DNA of 5,239 nucleotides, taken from NCBI GenBank assembly GCA_006227095.1, contig SBFZ01000311.1, forward strand, positions 1-5,239, in the 5' to 3' direction. Under the pieces are notes generated by a model that made no database searches, was not told the origin of the DNA, and worked only from the letters and a program-made list of their open reading frames with translations. How positions within the stretch are numbered: the first letter of the stretch is position 1; every line of letters begins with the position of its first letter. Both the position numbers and the translations under genes were made by a program. Below are positions 1 to 5,239 of the stretch, piece by piece. The DNA comes from Bacteroidota bacterium. GTDB lineage: Bacteria > Bacteroidota > Bacteroidia > Bacteroidales > VadinHA17.

Positions 1-1089
1 TTTGAGACTGACGGTGAAAGATACATCACCTCCCCGCTGAACGTAAGGCTTACCCAGCCTCTCTTCAGGTACAATGAGCTGAGATGGCAGAAGAAGATTG
101 AGCCTCTCAAATATGAGGAGGCACGCAAGACATACCTGAGGGATATTGAGAATGTCCATATGATGGCTGTCCAGTATTTCTTTAACCTGGCACAGGCCCA
201 GATAAACAAGGAGATAGCCGAGACCAACATGCAGAACGCTGACACCCTTTACCAGATAGCGAAGGGACGCTACAACCTGGGGACCATTGCCGAGGATGAG
301 TTGCTGCAGATGGAACTTTCCTACCTGAATGCCGGAACAGCAATCAATGAGTCAGAGATGAACCTGCGCGACAGGGAGTTGAAGCTCAGGTCATTTCTTG
401 GTTTTAATCAGACTGTACGTCTCGAATTGCTGATTCCCAGTGAGATACCTGACCTCCAGGTAGAGGTAAGCGAGGTGCTCAAATTTGCCGAGCAGAACAA
501 TCCTGAACTGATAGCACTTGAACGTCAGCTGGTTGAGGCACAGAGTTCTGTGGCGCAGGCCAGGGCCGAGAAGGGTCTCAATGCGAACCTCACCGCATCG
601 TACGGTCTTCGTGACCAGGATCCGCTGCTTAACATGGCTTATGACAAGCCAAACCAGCAGCAGACAATCAGGGTCGGGTTCTCCCTTCCGATACTTGACT
701 GGGGTCAGGGCCGGGGCCGTTACAAGATGGCAAAGTCAAGTGAGGAGCTGACACGGGTGCAGGTGGAGCAGTCGCGCAACGACTTTGAACAGACCCTGTT
801 GCTTGATGTACAACAGTTCAATATCCAGGATGACCAGGTAAAAATTGCCGCCAAGTCTGATACTGTTGCGGCCAAGATGTTCGAGGTTACCAAACAGAGG
901 TTTCTCATAGGGAAGATCGATGTGCTGGAGCTCAACAATGCCGATACCAAGAAGGACCAGAACAAGAGGAATTACATCCAGGCCCTGAATAATTACTGGA
1001 CCTATTTTTACAACATGAGGGCACTGACCCTGTTTGATTTTATTAACCGGAAACCTCTGGAGACCGATTACGAAAAACTGGTCGAATAA
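1..1089 (+). CDS. TolC-family outer-membrane efflux channel, C-terminal part (5' end outside window)
   Basis: This is an outer-membrane channel of the OEP/TolC family, which trimerises into a beta-barrel with a long periplasmic alpha-helical tunnel and works with an inner-membrane pump and an adaptor protein. The frame is open from base 1, so the ATG at 160 is internal; 362 residues are visible and the N-terminus with its signal peptide is missing. The fragment shows the internal duplication of the family: a Gln-rich helical stretch with RYNLGTIAEDELL (visible residues 90-102) is echoed by RFLIGKIDVLEL (300-311), each about 75 residues after a strand-like segment (LTQPLF and FSLPILDWGQ, the latter at 227-236). 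The C-terminus ends NRKPLETDYEKLVE, with the family's usual short tail. A strong terminator follows at once, so this is the last gene of its unit. Its pump and adaptor are not in the window, so the substrate cannot be told; a drug/ABC or RND export system upstream is likely but inferred. Confidence 0.9.
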   Translation, partial: FETDGERYITSPLNVRLTQPLFRYNELRWQKKIEPLKYEEARKTYLRDIENVHMMAVQYFFNLAQAQINKEIAETNMQNADTLYQIAKGRYNLGTIAEDELLQMELSYLNAGTAINESEMNLRDRELKLRSFLGFNQTVRLELLIPSEIPDLQVEVSEVLKFAEQNNPELIALERQLVEAQSSVAQARAEKGLNANLTASYGLRDQDPLLNMAYDKPNQQQTIRVGFSLPILDWGQGRGRYKMAKSSEELTRVQVEQSRNDFEQTLLLDVQQFNIQDDQVKIAAKSDTVAAKMFEVTKQRFLIGKIDVLELNNADTKKDQNKRNYIQALNNYWTYFYNMRALTLFDFINRKPLETDYEKLVE

Positions 1090-1108
1090 GCTTAAACTGA
1101 TATCCAGG

Positions 1109-1140
1109 AACTGCCGGCAAACGCCGGCAGTTTTGCTTCT
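1109..1140 (+). terminator. Rho-independent terminator after the tolC-like gene
   Basis: A perfect 8-bp GC-rich inverted repeat, CTGCCGGC (1111-1118) and GCCGGCAG (1123-1130), encloses the 4-base loop AAAC. The stem gains two more A-T pairs (AA 1109-1110 with TT 1131-1132). It is followed by TTTTGCTTCTT, a T-rich run. It starts 20 bases after the stop codon and separates the tolC unit from secDF. Confidence 0.88.
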
Positions 1141-1169
1141 TAATCATATGGTTTAAGAAAATAATGTTA

Positions 1170-1177
1170 TATATTTG
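1170..1177 (+). promoter_or_regulatory. Bacteroidota-type -7 promoter element for secDF
   Basis: TATATTTG matches the Bacteroidota primary sigma -7 consensus TAnnTTTG exactly and lies in an AT-rich stretch directly after the upstream terminator. The -33 box is poor: the best candidate is TATG at 1147-1150, 19 bases upstream, against consensus TTTG. A start of transcription near 1184 would give a leader of about 50 bases before the secDF ATG. Confidence 0.6.
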
Positions 1178-1224
1178 CGCCTCGTAAATATTTAACCGAT
1201 TCACATACAACAATTAATTTTAAA

Positions 1225-1230
1225 AGAGGA
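1225..1230 (+). promoter_or_regulatory. Shine-Dalgarno-like site for secDF
   Basis: AGAGGA lies five bases before the ATG at 1236, inside an A/T-rich leader (AATTTTAAAAGAGGA). Bacteroidota genes often lack such a site, so its presence at normal spacing helps to fix this ATG as the start. Confidence 0.6.
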
Positions 1231-1235
1231 TACAG

Positions 1236-4200
1236 ATGCAGAACAAAGGATTAATTTCAGCTCTGGCTATTGCCCTGACCCTTGTTTGCATTTACCAGCT
1301 CTCCTTTACCGCGGCTTCGTACAAGGTAAAGAAGGAAGCGAGGGAATATGCGGCAGGTGATCTGAACAAAGAGGTGGCCTATATTGACTCAGTCGCCTCC
1401 CTGCCCAAGGATCAGTGGGGCTTTCTCGGCAACACCTACAAGGATGTTCAGGGCAAGGAGATCAACCTTGGACTGGACCTCAAGGGAGGTATGAACGTGG
1501 TGCTTGAGATTTCTGTGGAGGATATAGTAAGGGCCCTTTCAAATTACAGTACTGACAAGACATTCAATGATGCCATTGCACTGGCAAAGCAGAGACAGCT
1601 GGGAGGGAGCAATGAAGACTTCATCACCCTTTTTGTCCGCTCGTTTGAGGAGATTGATCCGAATGCAAGGCTGGCAGCCGTCTTTGGCACCGTTGAGCTG
1701 AAGGACAGGATAAACTTCAATTCAACGAATGAAGATGTCAGGAAGGTGCTTGAGGCAGAGACCAACTCAGCCATTGACAATGCCTTCAACGTACTCAGGA
1801 ACAGGATTGACCGTTTTGGTGTTGTTCAGCCGAATATCTCGCATCTTCAGCCCCGCGGACGTATCCTGGTTGAACTTCCGGGTGTGAAGGACCCTCAGAG
1901 GGTTCGTGACCTTCTGCAGGGAACTGCCAACCTGGAGTTCTGGGAGACATATGAGAATTCTGAAGTAATCGGTTTCCTGATGCAGGCCAATGATTATCTG
2001 AGGTCAATTATGCCTGCTGAGACTGTGGCTGCTGTGGCTGATACTGCTGCAGAAGGTACTGGTCTTCTGGCAGAAGCATCAGCAGAACAGGATACAACTG
2101 GTGAAAAGTCACTTCTTGACATGGTCAGCGGTGACACCACGGCTGCTTCCGAGGCTTCATCGCTCGAGGAGTTTACCAGGCAGAACCCGCTCTTCGGGGT
2201 GCTGAGACCCAACGTAACTCCTGAAGGCCAGCCTGAGCCGAGCAGCATCGTGGGCTTCGCCGCAGGCAAGGATACAGCAAGGGTAAACAGGTACCTGGCA
2301 ATGAACCAGGTAAGATCAATGTTCCCCAGGGAACTGAAGTTCTACTGGAGCCAGAATCCTTATAAATGGGATCCTACAAACACACTTTACGAACTTCATG
2401 CAATAAAGATAACAACCCGTGACGGCCGAGCTCCGCTGACTGGTGATGTTGTGACTGCCGCACGTCCTTCAACAGGAGCGACAGGCTCTGATATCAAGGT
2501 TGACTTTTCAATGAATGCCGAGGGTGCCAAGATCTGGCAGAGGATGACCCGTGATAATATCGGGCGCTGCATTGCAGTGGTCCTTGATGACTATGTCAGG
2601 TCATACCCGAGGGTACAGAATGAGATCCCCGGCGGCAATACCGAGATTACCGGCGACTTTTCACTTGAGGAGGCTGAAGACCTGGCCAACATCCTCAAGT
2701 CAGGAAAGATGCCTGCTCCCGCACGCATCATCCAGGACACTGTGGTAGGTCCGTCGCTTGGTAAGGAAGCCATCAACAGCGGTATGAAGTCCTTCATCAT
2801 CGCATTCATCATTGTGCTTTTCTATATGATATTCTACTACAGCCGCTCGGCAGGTGTGGTTGCTGACATTGCAATGACCGTCAACCTCTTCTTCATGATG
2901 GGTGTGCTGGTATCACTGAATGCGGTACTTACCCTTCCCGGTATAGCCGGTATCGTGCTTACCATTGGTATGTCAGTCGACGCAAACGTACTTATCTTCG
3001 AGAGGATCAAGGAGGAGCTTCGCGGCGGCAAGGGGGTTAAACAGGCCATTGCCGACGGTTACAAGGGTGCTTCTTCAGCAATCATAGACAGTAACCTTAC
3101 CACATTGGTGACCGGGGTAATCCTTTACTACTTCGGTACCGGACCCATCAAGGGCTTCGCTTCGACACTGGTAATAGGTATCGTTACCTCGCTCTTCTCT
3201 GCCGTGCTTATCTCACGCCTTATATATGAATGGCTCCTGAAACGGAATTCACACCTGAAATTCTCCGCACCGTATACCGAGAATTTCCTGCAGAACATGA
3301 ATATAGACTTTGTCGGCATAAGGAAGTATGGTTACATATTCTCAATATCTCTCAGCATCCTGGCAGTAGTAAGTCTTTCCACCAAGGGGCTCAGCAGGGG
3401 TATCGACTTCACCGGTGGCCGTACATATGTTGTCAGGTTCGAACAGCCGGTAAATACGGTTGAGGTTGCAAACCTTCTCTCTGACGAGCTTCAGGGCGAC
3501 CCGGTGGTTGTGACTTTCGGTTCCGAGAACCAGGTGAAAATCAGCACAAAGTACAAGGTTGAGGATCCATCGGCTACCGATGAGGTCAACGGTTTGCTTT
3601 ATGCCGGCCTTAAGGAGCTTGTTCCCGGGGTTGATCAGGATACATTTATCAATCAGTATATAGTCAGCTCCGAAACCGTCGGGCCGACAATTGCAAAGGA
3701 TCAGGCCACGAAGGCTGTATGGGCCATACTTCTTGCGCTTGTGGGGATGTTCCTCTATATCTTCATCAGGTTCCGCAAGTGGCAGTATGGTCTCGGATCA
3801 GTTGTGGCGCTGGCGCATGACGTTCTGATTGTTCTTGGTCTTTACTCCCTGCTGCAGGGAGTCATGCCCTTCTCGATGGACATTGACCAGGCATTTATAG
3901 CGGCAATACTTACCGTGGTAGGTTACTCACTGAACGACACCGTGGTTATCTTCGACAGGATCAGGGAGTATCTGCCGATCTACAGGAAACGGCCGAAGAA
4001 GGAGGTATACAACATGGCTCTCAACAGCACCCTGGCCCGAACCCTCAACACAGGTATGGCTACCATCTTCGTGCTGATTGTGATCTTCATATTCGGAGGG
4101 GAGGTGATCAGAGGATTTATCTTTGCCCTGCTCTTCGGTATAGTCTTCGGAACCTATTCTTCACTGTTTGTTTCAACCCCGGTACTGTATGAAACAACCA

Positions 4201-4265
4201 AGCGCAAAGGTGAGGAAGCTGAGGCTCATCCCGGTGAGACCGAAAAGAAAAAGATAGCCGGCTAA
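1236..4265 (+). CDS. secDF: Protein translocase subunit SecDF (SecD-SecF fusion)
   Basis: SecDF is the inner-membrane RND-type helper of the SecYEG channel; it uses ion flow to pull exported proteins out on the periplasmic side. At 1009 aa it is a full fusion. SecD half: TM1 (about 5-24), LGLDLKGG (78-85), a large P1 periplasmic domain ending in VGPSLG (504-509), then TM2-6 (519-535, 543-561, 568-588, about 619-634, 642-662) with SVDANVLIFERIKEEL around D582. SecF half, after a linker of about 28 residues: TM7 (698-716), GIDFTGGRTY (722-731), VGP (815-817), TM8 (827-844), AHD (860-862) in TM9, LNDTVVIFDRI in TM10, TM11-12 (940-980), and a charged tail to 1009. D582, D901 and R935 sit where Thermus thermophilus SecDF has the ion-path residues D340, D637 and R671, as recalled. 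Odd point: residues about 259-312 are a low-complexity insert in P1. The ATG is supported by an SD-like site and by TM1 following at once. It is probably transcribed alone, between a terminator and a hairpin. Confidence 0.97.
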   Translation: MQNKGLISALAIALTLVCIYQLSFTAASYKVKKEAREYAAGDLNKEVAYIDSVASLPKDQWGFLGNTYKDVQGKEINLGLDLKGGMNVVLEISVEDIVRALSNYSTDKTFNDAIALAKQRQLGGSNEDFITLFVRSFEEIDPNARLAAVFGTVELKDRINFNSTNEDVRKVLEAETNSAIDNAFNVLRNRIDRFGVVQPNISHLQPRGRILVELPGVKDPQRVRDLLQGTANLEFWETYENSEVIGFLMQANDYLRSIMPAETVAAVADTAAEGTGLLAEASAEQDTTGEKSLLDMVSGDTTAASEASSLEEFTRQNPLFGVLRPNVTPEGQPEPSSIVGFAAGKDTARVNRYLAMNQVRSMFPRELKFYWSQNPYKWDPTNTLYELHAIKITTRDGRAPLTGDVVTAARPSTGATGSDIKVDFSMNAEGAKIWQRMTRDNIGRCIAVVLDDYVRSYPRVQNEIPGGNTEITGDFSLEEAEDLANILKSGKMPAPARIIQDTVVGPSLGKEAINSGMKSFIIAFIIVLFYMIFYYSRSAGVVADIAMTVNLFFMMGVLVSLNAVLTLPGIAGIVLTIGMSVDANVLIFERIKEELRGGKGVKQAIADGYKGASSAIIDSNLTTLVTGVILYYFGTGPIKGFASTLVIGIVTSLFSAVLISRLIYEWLLKRNSHLKFSAPYTENFLQNMNIDFVGIRKYGYIFSISLSILAVVSLSTKGLSRGIDFTGGRTYVVRFEQPVNTVEVANLLSDELQGDPVVVTFGSENQVKISTKYKVEDPSATDEVNGLLYAGLKELVPGVDQDTFINQYIVSSETVGPTIAKDQATKAVWAILLALVGMFLYIFIRFRKWQYGLGSVVALAHDVLIVLGLYSLLQGVMPFSMDIDQAFIAAILTVVGYSLNDTVVIFDRIREYLPIYRKRPKKEVYNMALNSTLARTLNTGMATIFVLIVIFIFGGEVIRGFIFALLFGIVFGTYSSLFVSTPVLYETTKRKGEEAEAHPGETEKKKIAG

Positions 4266-4268
4266 CGG
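4249..4268 (+). repeat. Imperfect 20-base direct repeat, copy 1 (over the secDF stop codon)
   Basis: These 20 bases, containing AGCCGGCTAACGG, match 17 of 20 bases of a second copy at 4307-4326; the core of 13 bases differs at one position. Copy 1 covers the last codons and the TAA of secDF. It may be a remnant of a short local duplication, or chance similarity in GCCGG-rich DNA. Confidence 0.4.
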
Positions 4269-4288
4269 AACCGGAACGGAAAATCACA

Positions 4289-4328
4289 CCGGCTATGCCG
4301 GGAAGGAAATGACAGCCGGTTAACGGCT
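4289..4328 (+). repeat. Two small palindromes after secDF
   Basis: CCGGC-TAT-GCCGG (4289-4301) and AGCCG-GTTAA-CGGCT (4314-4328) can each form a 5-bp hairpin. Neither is followed by a T run, so neither is a terminator on its own. They may protect the 3' end of the secDF mRNA, or be incidental. Confidence 0.35.
4307..4326 (+). repeat. Imperfect 20-base direct repeat, copy 2 (intergenic)
   Basis: This is the second copy of the repeat at 4249-4268 (17 of 20 bases), 58 bases downstream and outside the reading frame. Its core AGCCGGTTAACGG overlaps the second small palindrome. Confidence 0.4.
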
Positions 4329-4333
4329 CAGAA

Positions 4334-4373
4334 GCTGAGGCTGCCCCGATAAGGCAGCCTCAGTCATTTCTTG
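4334..4373 (+). terminator. Probable terminator hairpin after secDF
   Basis: CTGAGGCTGCC (4335-4345) and GGCAGCCTCAG (4353-4363) form a perfect 11-bp stem with a 7-base loop, plus a possible G-T pair at the base (4334 with 4364). The tail TCATTTCTTG is only moderately T-rich, so termination may be incomplete, with some readthrough into tatA. It lies 69 bases after the secDF stop and upstream of the tatA promoter. Confidence 0.7.
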
Positions 4374-4405
4374 CAGGTCATTTCATATCTTATCTTATTC
4401 TTTAG

Positions 4406-4413
4406 TAACTTTG
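4406..4413 (+). promoter_or_regulatory. Bacteroidota-type -7 promoter element for tatA-lolD
   Basis: TAACTTTG is an exact TAnnTTTG match, placed just after the secDF hairpin. A weak -33 candidate, TTTC (4381-4384), lies 21 bases upstream. A start of transcription near 4420 would leave a leader of only about 16 bases before the ATG at 4436, with AAAAGAG (4422-4428) as a faint ribosome site. Confidence 0.6.
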
Positions 4414-4435
4414 CCGGACGTAAAAGAGAACCCTG

Positions 4436-4831
4436 ATGGGAACATTGCTATTCATAAGCGGACAGGAGATAATTATCATTGTGATAGTTGTCCTTCTGCT
4501 GTTCGGTGCTGACAAGCTGCCGGAGATAGCACGCACCATGGGCAAGGGAATGCGCGAAGTGCGAAAAGCCACCGATGAGATAAAGAGGGAGTTTGACGAA
4601 AGCACACAGGATCTCCGGAAGGATATCAATGAGGTAACCAATTCGGTCAGGCGTGATATCAACGATGTGACAGAATCGGTAAGGAAGGATTTTGACGAGG
4701 TTACTGACACCGTCAGGAAGGACTTGAATGACGTCACTGAAAGTGTCAGGAAAGACTTTGAGGATGCCGGCAAACCTGTCTCCGATGAGATCAATGATAC
4801 GGCACGCGATCTTAATAACGATGTCAGATGA
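4436..4831 (+). CDS. tatA: Sec-independent translocase protein, TatA/TatB family, with hendecad-repeat tail
   Basis: This is a small inner-membrane subunit of the twin-arginine translocase, which carries folded proteins across the membrane with TatC. Of 131 aa, residues 1-8 are a short N-terminus, about 10-24 a single TM helix, and [11 protein letters not shown] (23-33) the hinge and start of the amphipathic helix. E11 lies 13 residues before the hinge glycine, where E. coli TatA has Gln8 and TatB has Glu8. From about residue 42 to 130 the protein keeps an 11-residue period: hydrophobic residues at 49/53, 60/64/67, 71/75/78, 82/86/89, 93/97/100, 104/108/111, 115/119 and 126/130, with R[KR]D after the first of each core unit. 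E. coli TatA has 89 aa, so the tail is long and more TatB-like in length; the KLPE hinge favours TatA, and many bacteria with TatA and TatC only use one bifunctional protein. No tatC is in the window. The stop overlaps the lolD start (ATGA), suggesting one mRNA and coupled translation. Confidence 0.92.
   Translation: MGTLLFISGQEIIIIVIVVLLLFGADKLPEIARTMGKGMREVRKATDEIKREFDESTQDLRKDINEVTNSVRRDINDVTESVRKDFDEVTDTVRKDLNDVTESVRKDFEDAGKPVSDEINDTARDLNNDVR
4613..4777 (+). repeat. Five in-frame tandem 33-base units in tatA (11-residue repeats)
   Basis: Units start at 4613, 4646, 4679, 4712 and 4745 and encode the pattern [VL]-R-[KR]-D-[FIL]-[ND]-[ED]-V-T-x-[ST]; the fifth degenerates after its first half. 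Units 2 and 4 share 9 of 11 residues but only 20 of 33 bases, and their shared serine is TCG in one and AGT in the other. Weaker units on both sides (residues 42-59 and 115-130) keep the hydrophobic register but not the sequence. Confidence 0.85.
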
Positions 4832-5239
4832 TCAGGGTATCGGGGATTACAAAGTCATACGGTGACCTTAAGGTACTTAAGGGGATAGACCTGGAGGTGG
4901 CAGAGAAGGAGGTGGTTTCAATTGTCGGGGCCAGCGGCGCCGGCAAAACAACCCTGCTGCAGATCATCGGTACACTGGACAGGGCCGATTCGGGCACGGT
5001 TCTGTACCACGGACAGAATGTGGGCCAGCTCTCACAGAGGGCCCTGGCATCTTTCAGGAACAAAAACATCGGGTTTGTCTTCCAGTTTCACCAACTGCTG
5101 CCGGAATTCACCGCGCTTGAGAATGTATGTATTCCTGCACTTATAGCAGGAAAGTCGCGTCCGGAGGCAGTAACCAGGGCTTCAGAACTGCTGGAATTCC
5201 TCGGTATGAGTGACAGGCTTGACCATAAGCCCTCGGAAC
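4828..5239 (+). CDS. lolD: Lipoprotein-releasing ABC transporter ATP-binding protein LolD, N-terminal part (3' end outside window)
   Basis: LolD is the cytoplasmic ATPase of the LolCDE-type complex, which extracts lipoproteins from the outer leaflet of the inner membrane for transfer to the outer membrane. The visible 137 residues start [20 protein letters not shown]. Walker A is GASGAGKT (34-41). The Q-loop (Q86) lies in [16 protein letters not shown] (85-100), which closely follows the stretch QFHHLLPDFTALENV of E. coli LolD, as recalled, and is the best argument for LolD over MacB or FtsE. The window ends at HKPSE, just before the expected LSGGE signature, so Walker B and the H-loop cannot be checked. 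The start codon overlaps the tatA stop (ATGA, 4828-4831) and no ribosome site is evident, so translation is probably coupled to tatA. Family length is about 220-235 aa, so roughly 60% is seen. The LolC/E permease is not in view and in this phylum is often encoded elsewhere. Confidence 0.92.
   Translation, partial: MIRVSGITKSYGDLKVLKGIDLEVAEKEVVSIVGASGAGKTTLLQIIGTLDRADSGTVLYHGQNVGQLSQRALASFRNKNIGFVFQFHQLLPEFTALENVCIPALIAGKSRPEAVTRASELLEFLGMSDRLDHKPSE

Noticed and set aside
160..1089. ATG at 160 as the true start of the TolC-like gene
   Set aside because: The same frame is open back to base 1 and encodes family-typical sequence (LTQPLFRYNELRW) before that ATG, so the gene begins outside the window.
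1090..1235. Possible small gene or RNA between tolC and secDF
   Set aside because: ATGs here run into stops after two to six codons, and the only structure is the terminator hairpin followed by a promoter and a short leader.
1994..2269. 91-codon minus-strand open frame opposite the secDF low-complexity insert
   Set aside because: It is a shadow of biased Ala/Thr/Ser codons; no ribosome site, promoter or family resemblance.
4266..4435. Possible small gene or riboswitch between secDF and tatA
   Set aside because: Plus-strand ATGs give peptides of five residues or fewer. The hairpins are explained as a terminator and small palindromes, and the leader after the tatA promoter is too short for a riboswitch.
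4402..4794. 130-codon open frame on the minus strand with its own repeated Ser/Leu/Thr pattern
   Set aside because: It is antisense to the tatA repeats; its openness and repetition follow from the in-frame 33-base units. It has no recognisable family, and the sense frame has a clear TatA start, hinge and promoter.
4922..5146. 74-codon plus-strand open frame inside lolD
   Set aside because: It is out of frame with the LolD reading that carries Walker A and the Q-loop, and its translation has no recognisable features.

Overview
The window looks like a chromosomal segment of a Bacteroidota bacterium, probably of the order Bacteroidales. The evidence is a single-chain SecD-SecF fusion with an Ala/Thr/Ser/Asp/Glu-rich insert in its first periplasmic domain, two intergenic regions each carrying an exact TAnnTTTG element (the -7 box of the Bacteroidota primary sigma factor), heavy use of AGG for arginine, and LolD and TatA sequences of the type found in that phylum. 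Placement below phylum is inference from style, not from an rRNA or a database match.

Layout, all on the + strand. Bases 1-1089 hold the C-terminal 362 residues of a TolC-family outer-membrane efflux channel whose start lies upstream of the window, closed by a strong intrinsic terminator (about 1109-1140). A 146-base gap carries the terminator, a promoter (1170-1177) and a Shine-Dalgarno-like site. Bases 1236-4265 encode full-length SecDF (1009 aa). A 170-base gap then holds an imperfect copy of the secDF 3' end, two small palindromes, a long hairpin (4334-4364) and a second promoter (4406-4413). Bases 4436-4831 encode a TatA/TatB-family protein of 131 aa, which overlaps by four bases (ATGA) a lolD-type ABC ATPase running off the right edge of the window.

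The genes share a theme of moving material across the cell envelope. SecDF uses ion flow to pull Sec substrates through the inner membrane. The TatA-like protein would form or gate the path for folded Tat substrates. LolD would power release of lipoproteins from the inner membrane. TolC gives an outer-membrane exit duct. The DNA suggests three transcription units: the end of the tolC unit, secDF alone, and tatA-lolD together.

The most unusual feature is the TatA-like protein. After a standard TatA transmembrane segment and FGxxKLPE hinge, nearly all of the rest keeps an 11-residue (hendecad) period over about eight units, with hydrophobic residues spaced 4-3-4. It would form one long, straight, highly charged amphipathic helix. 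The units are far better conserved as protein than as DNA. I see no mobile element, CRISPR array, tRNA or rRNA, and no clear evidence of a wholly new system; the rest is ordinary core envelope machinery.
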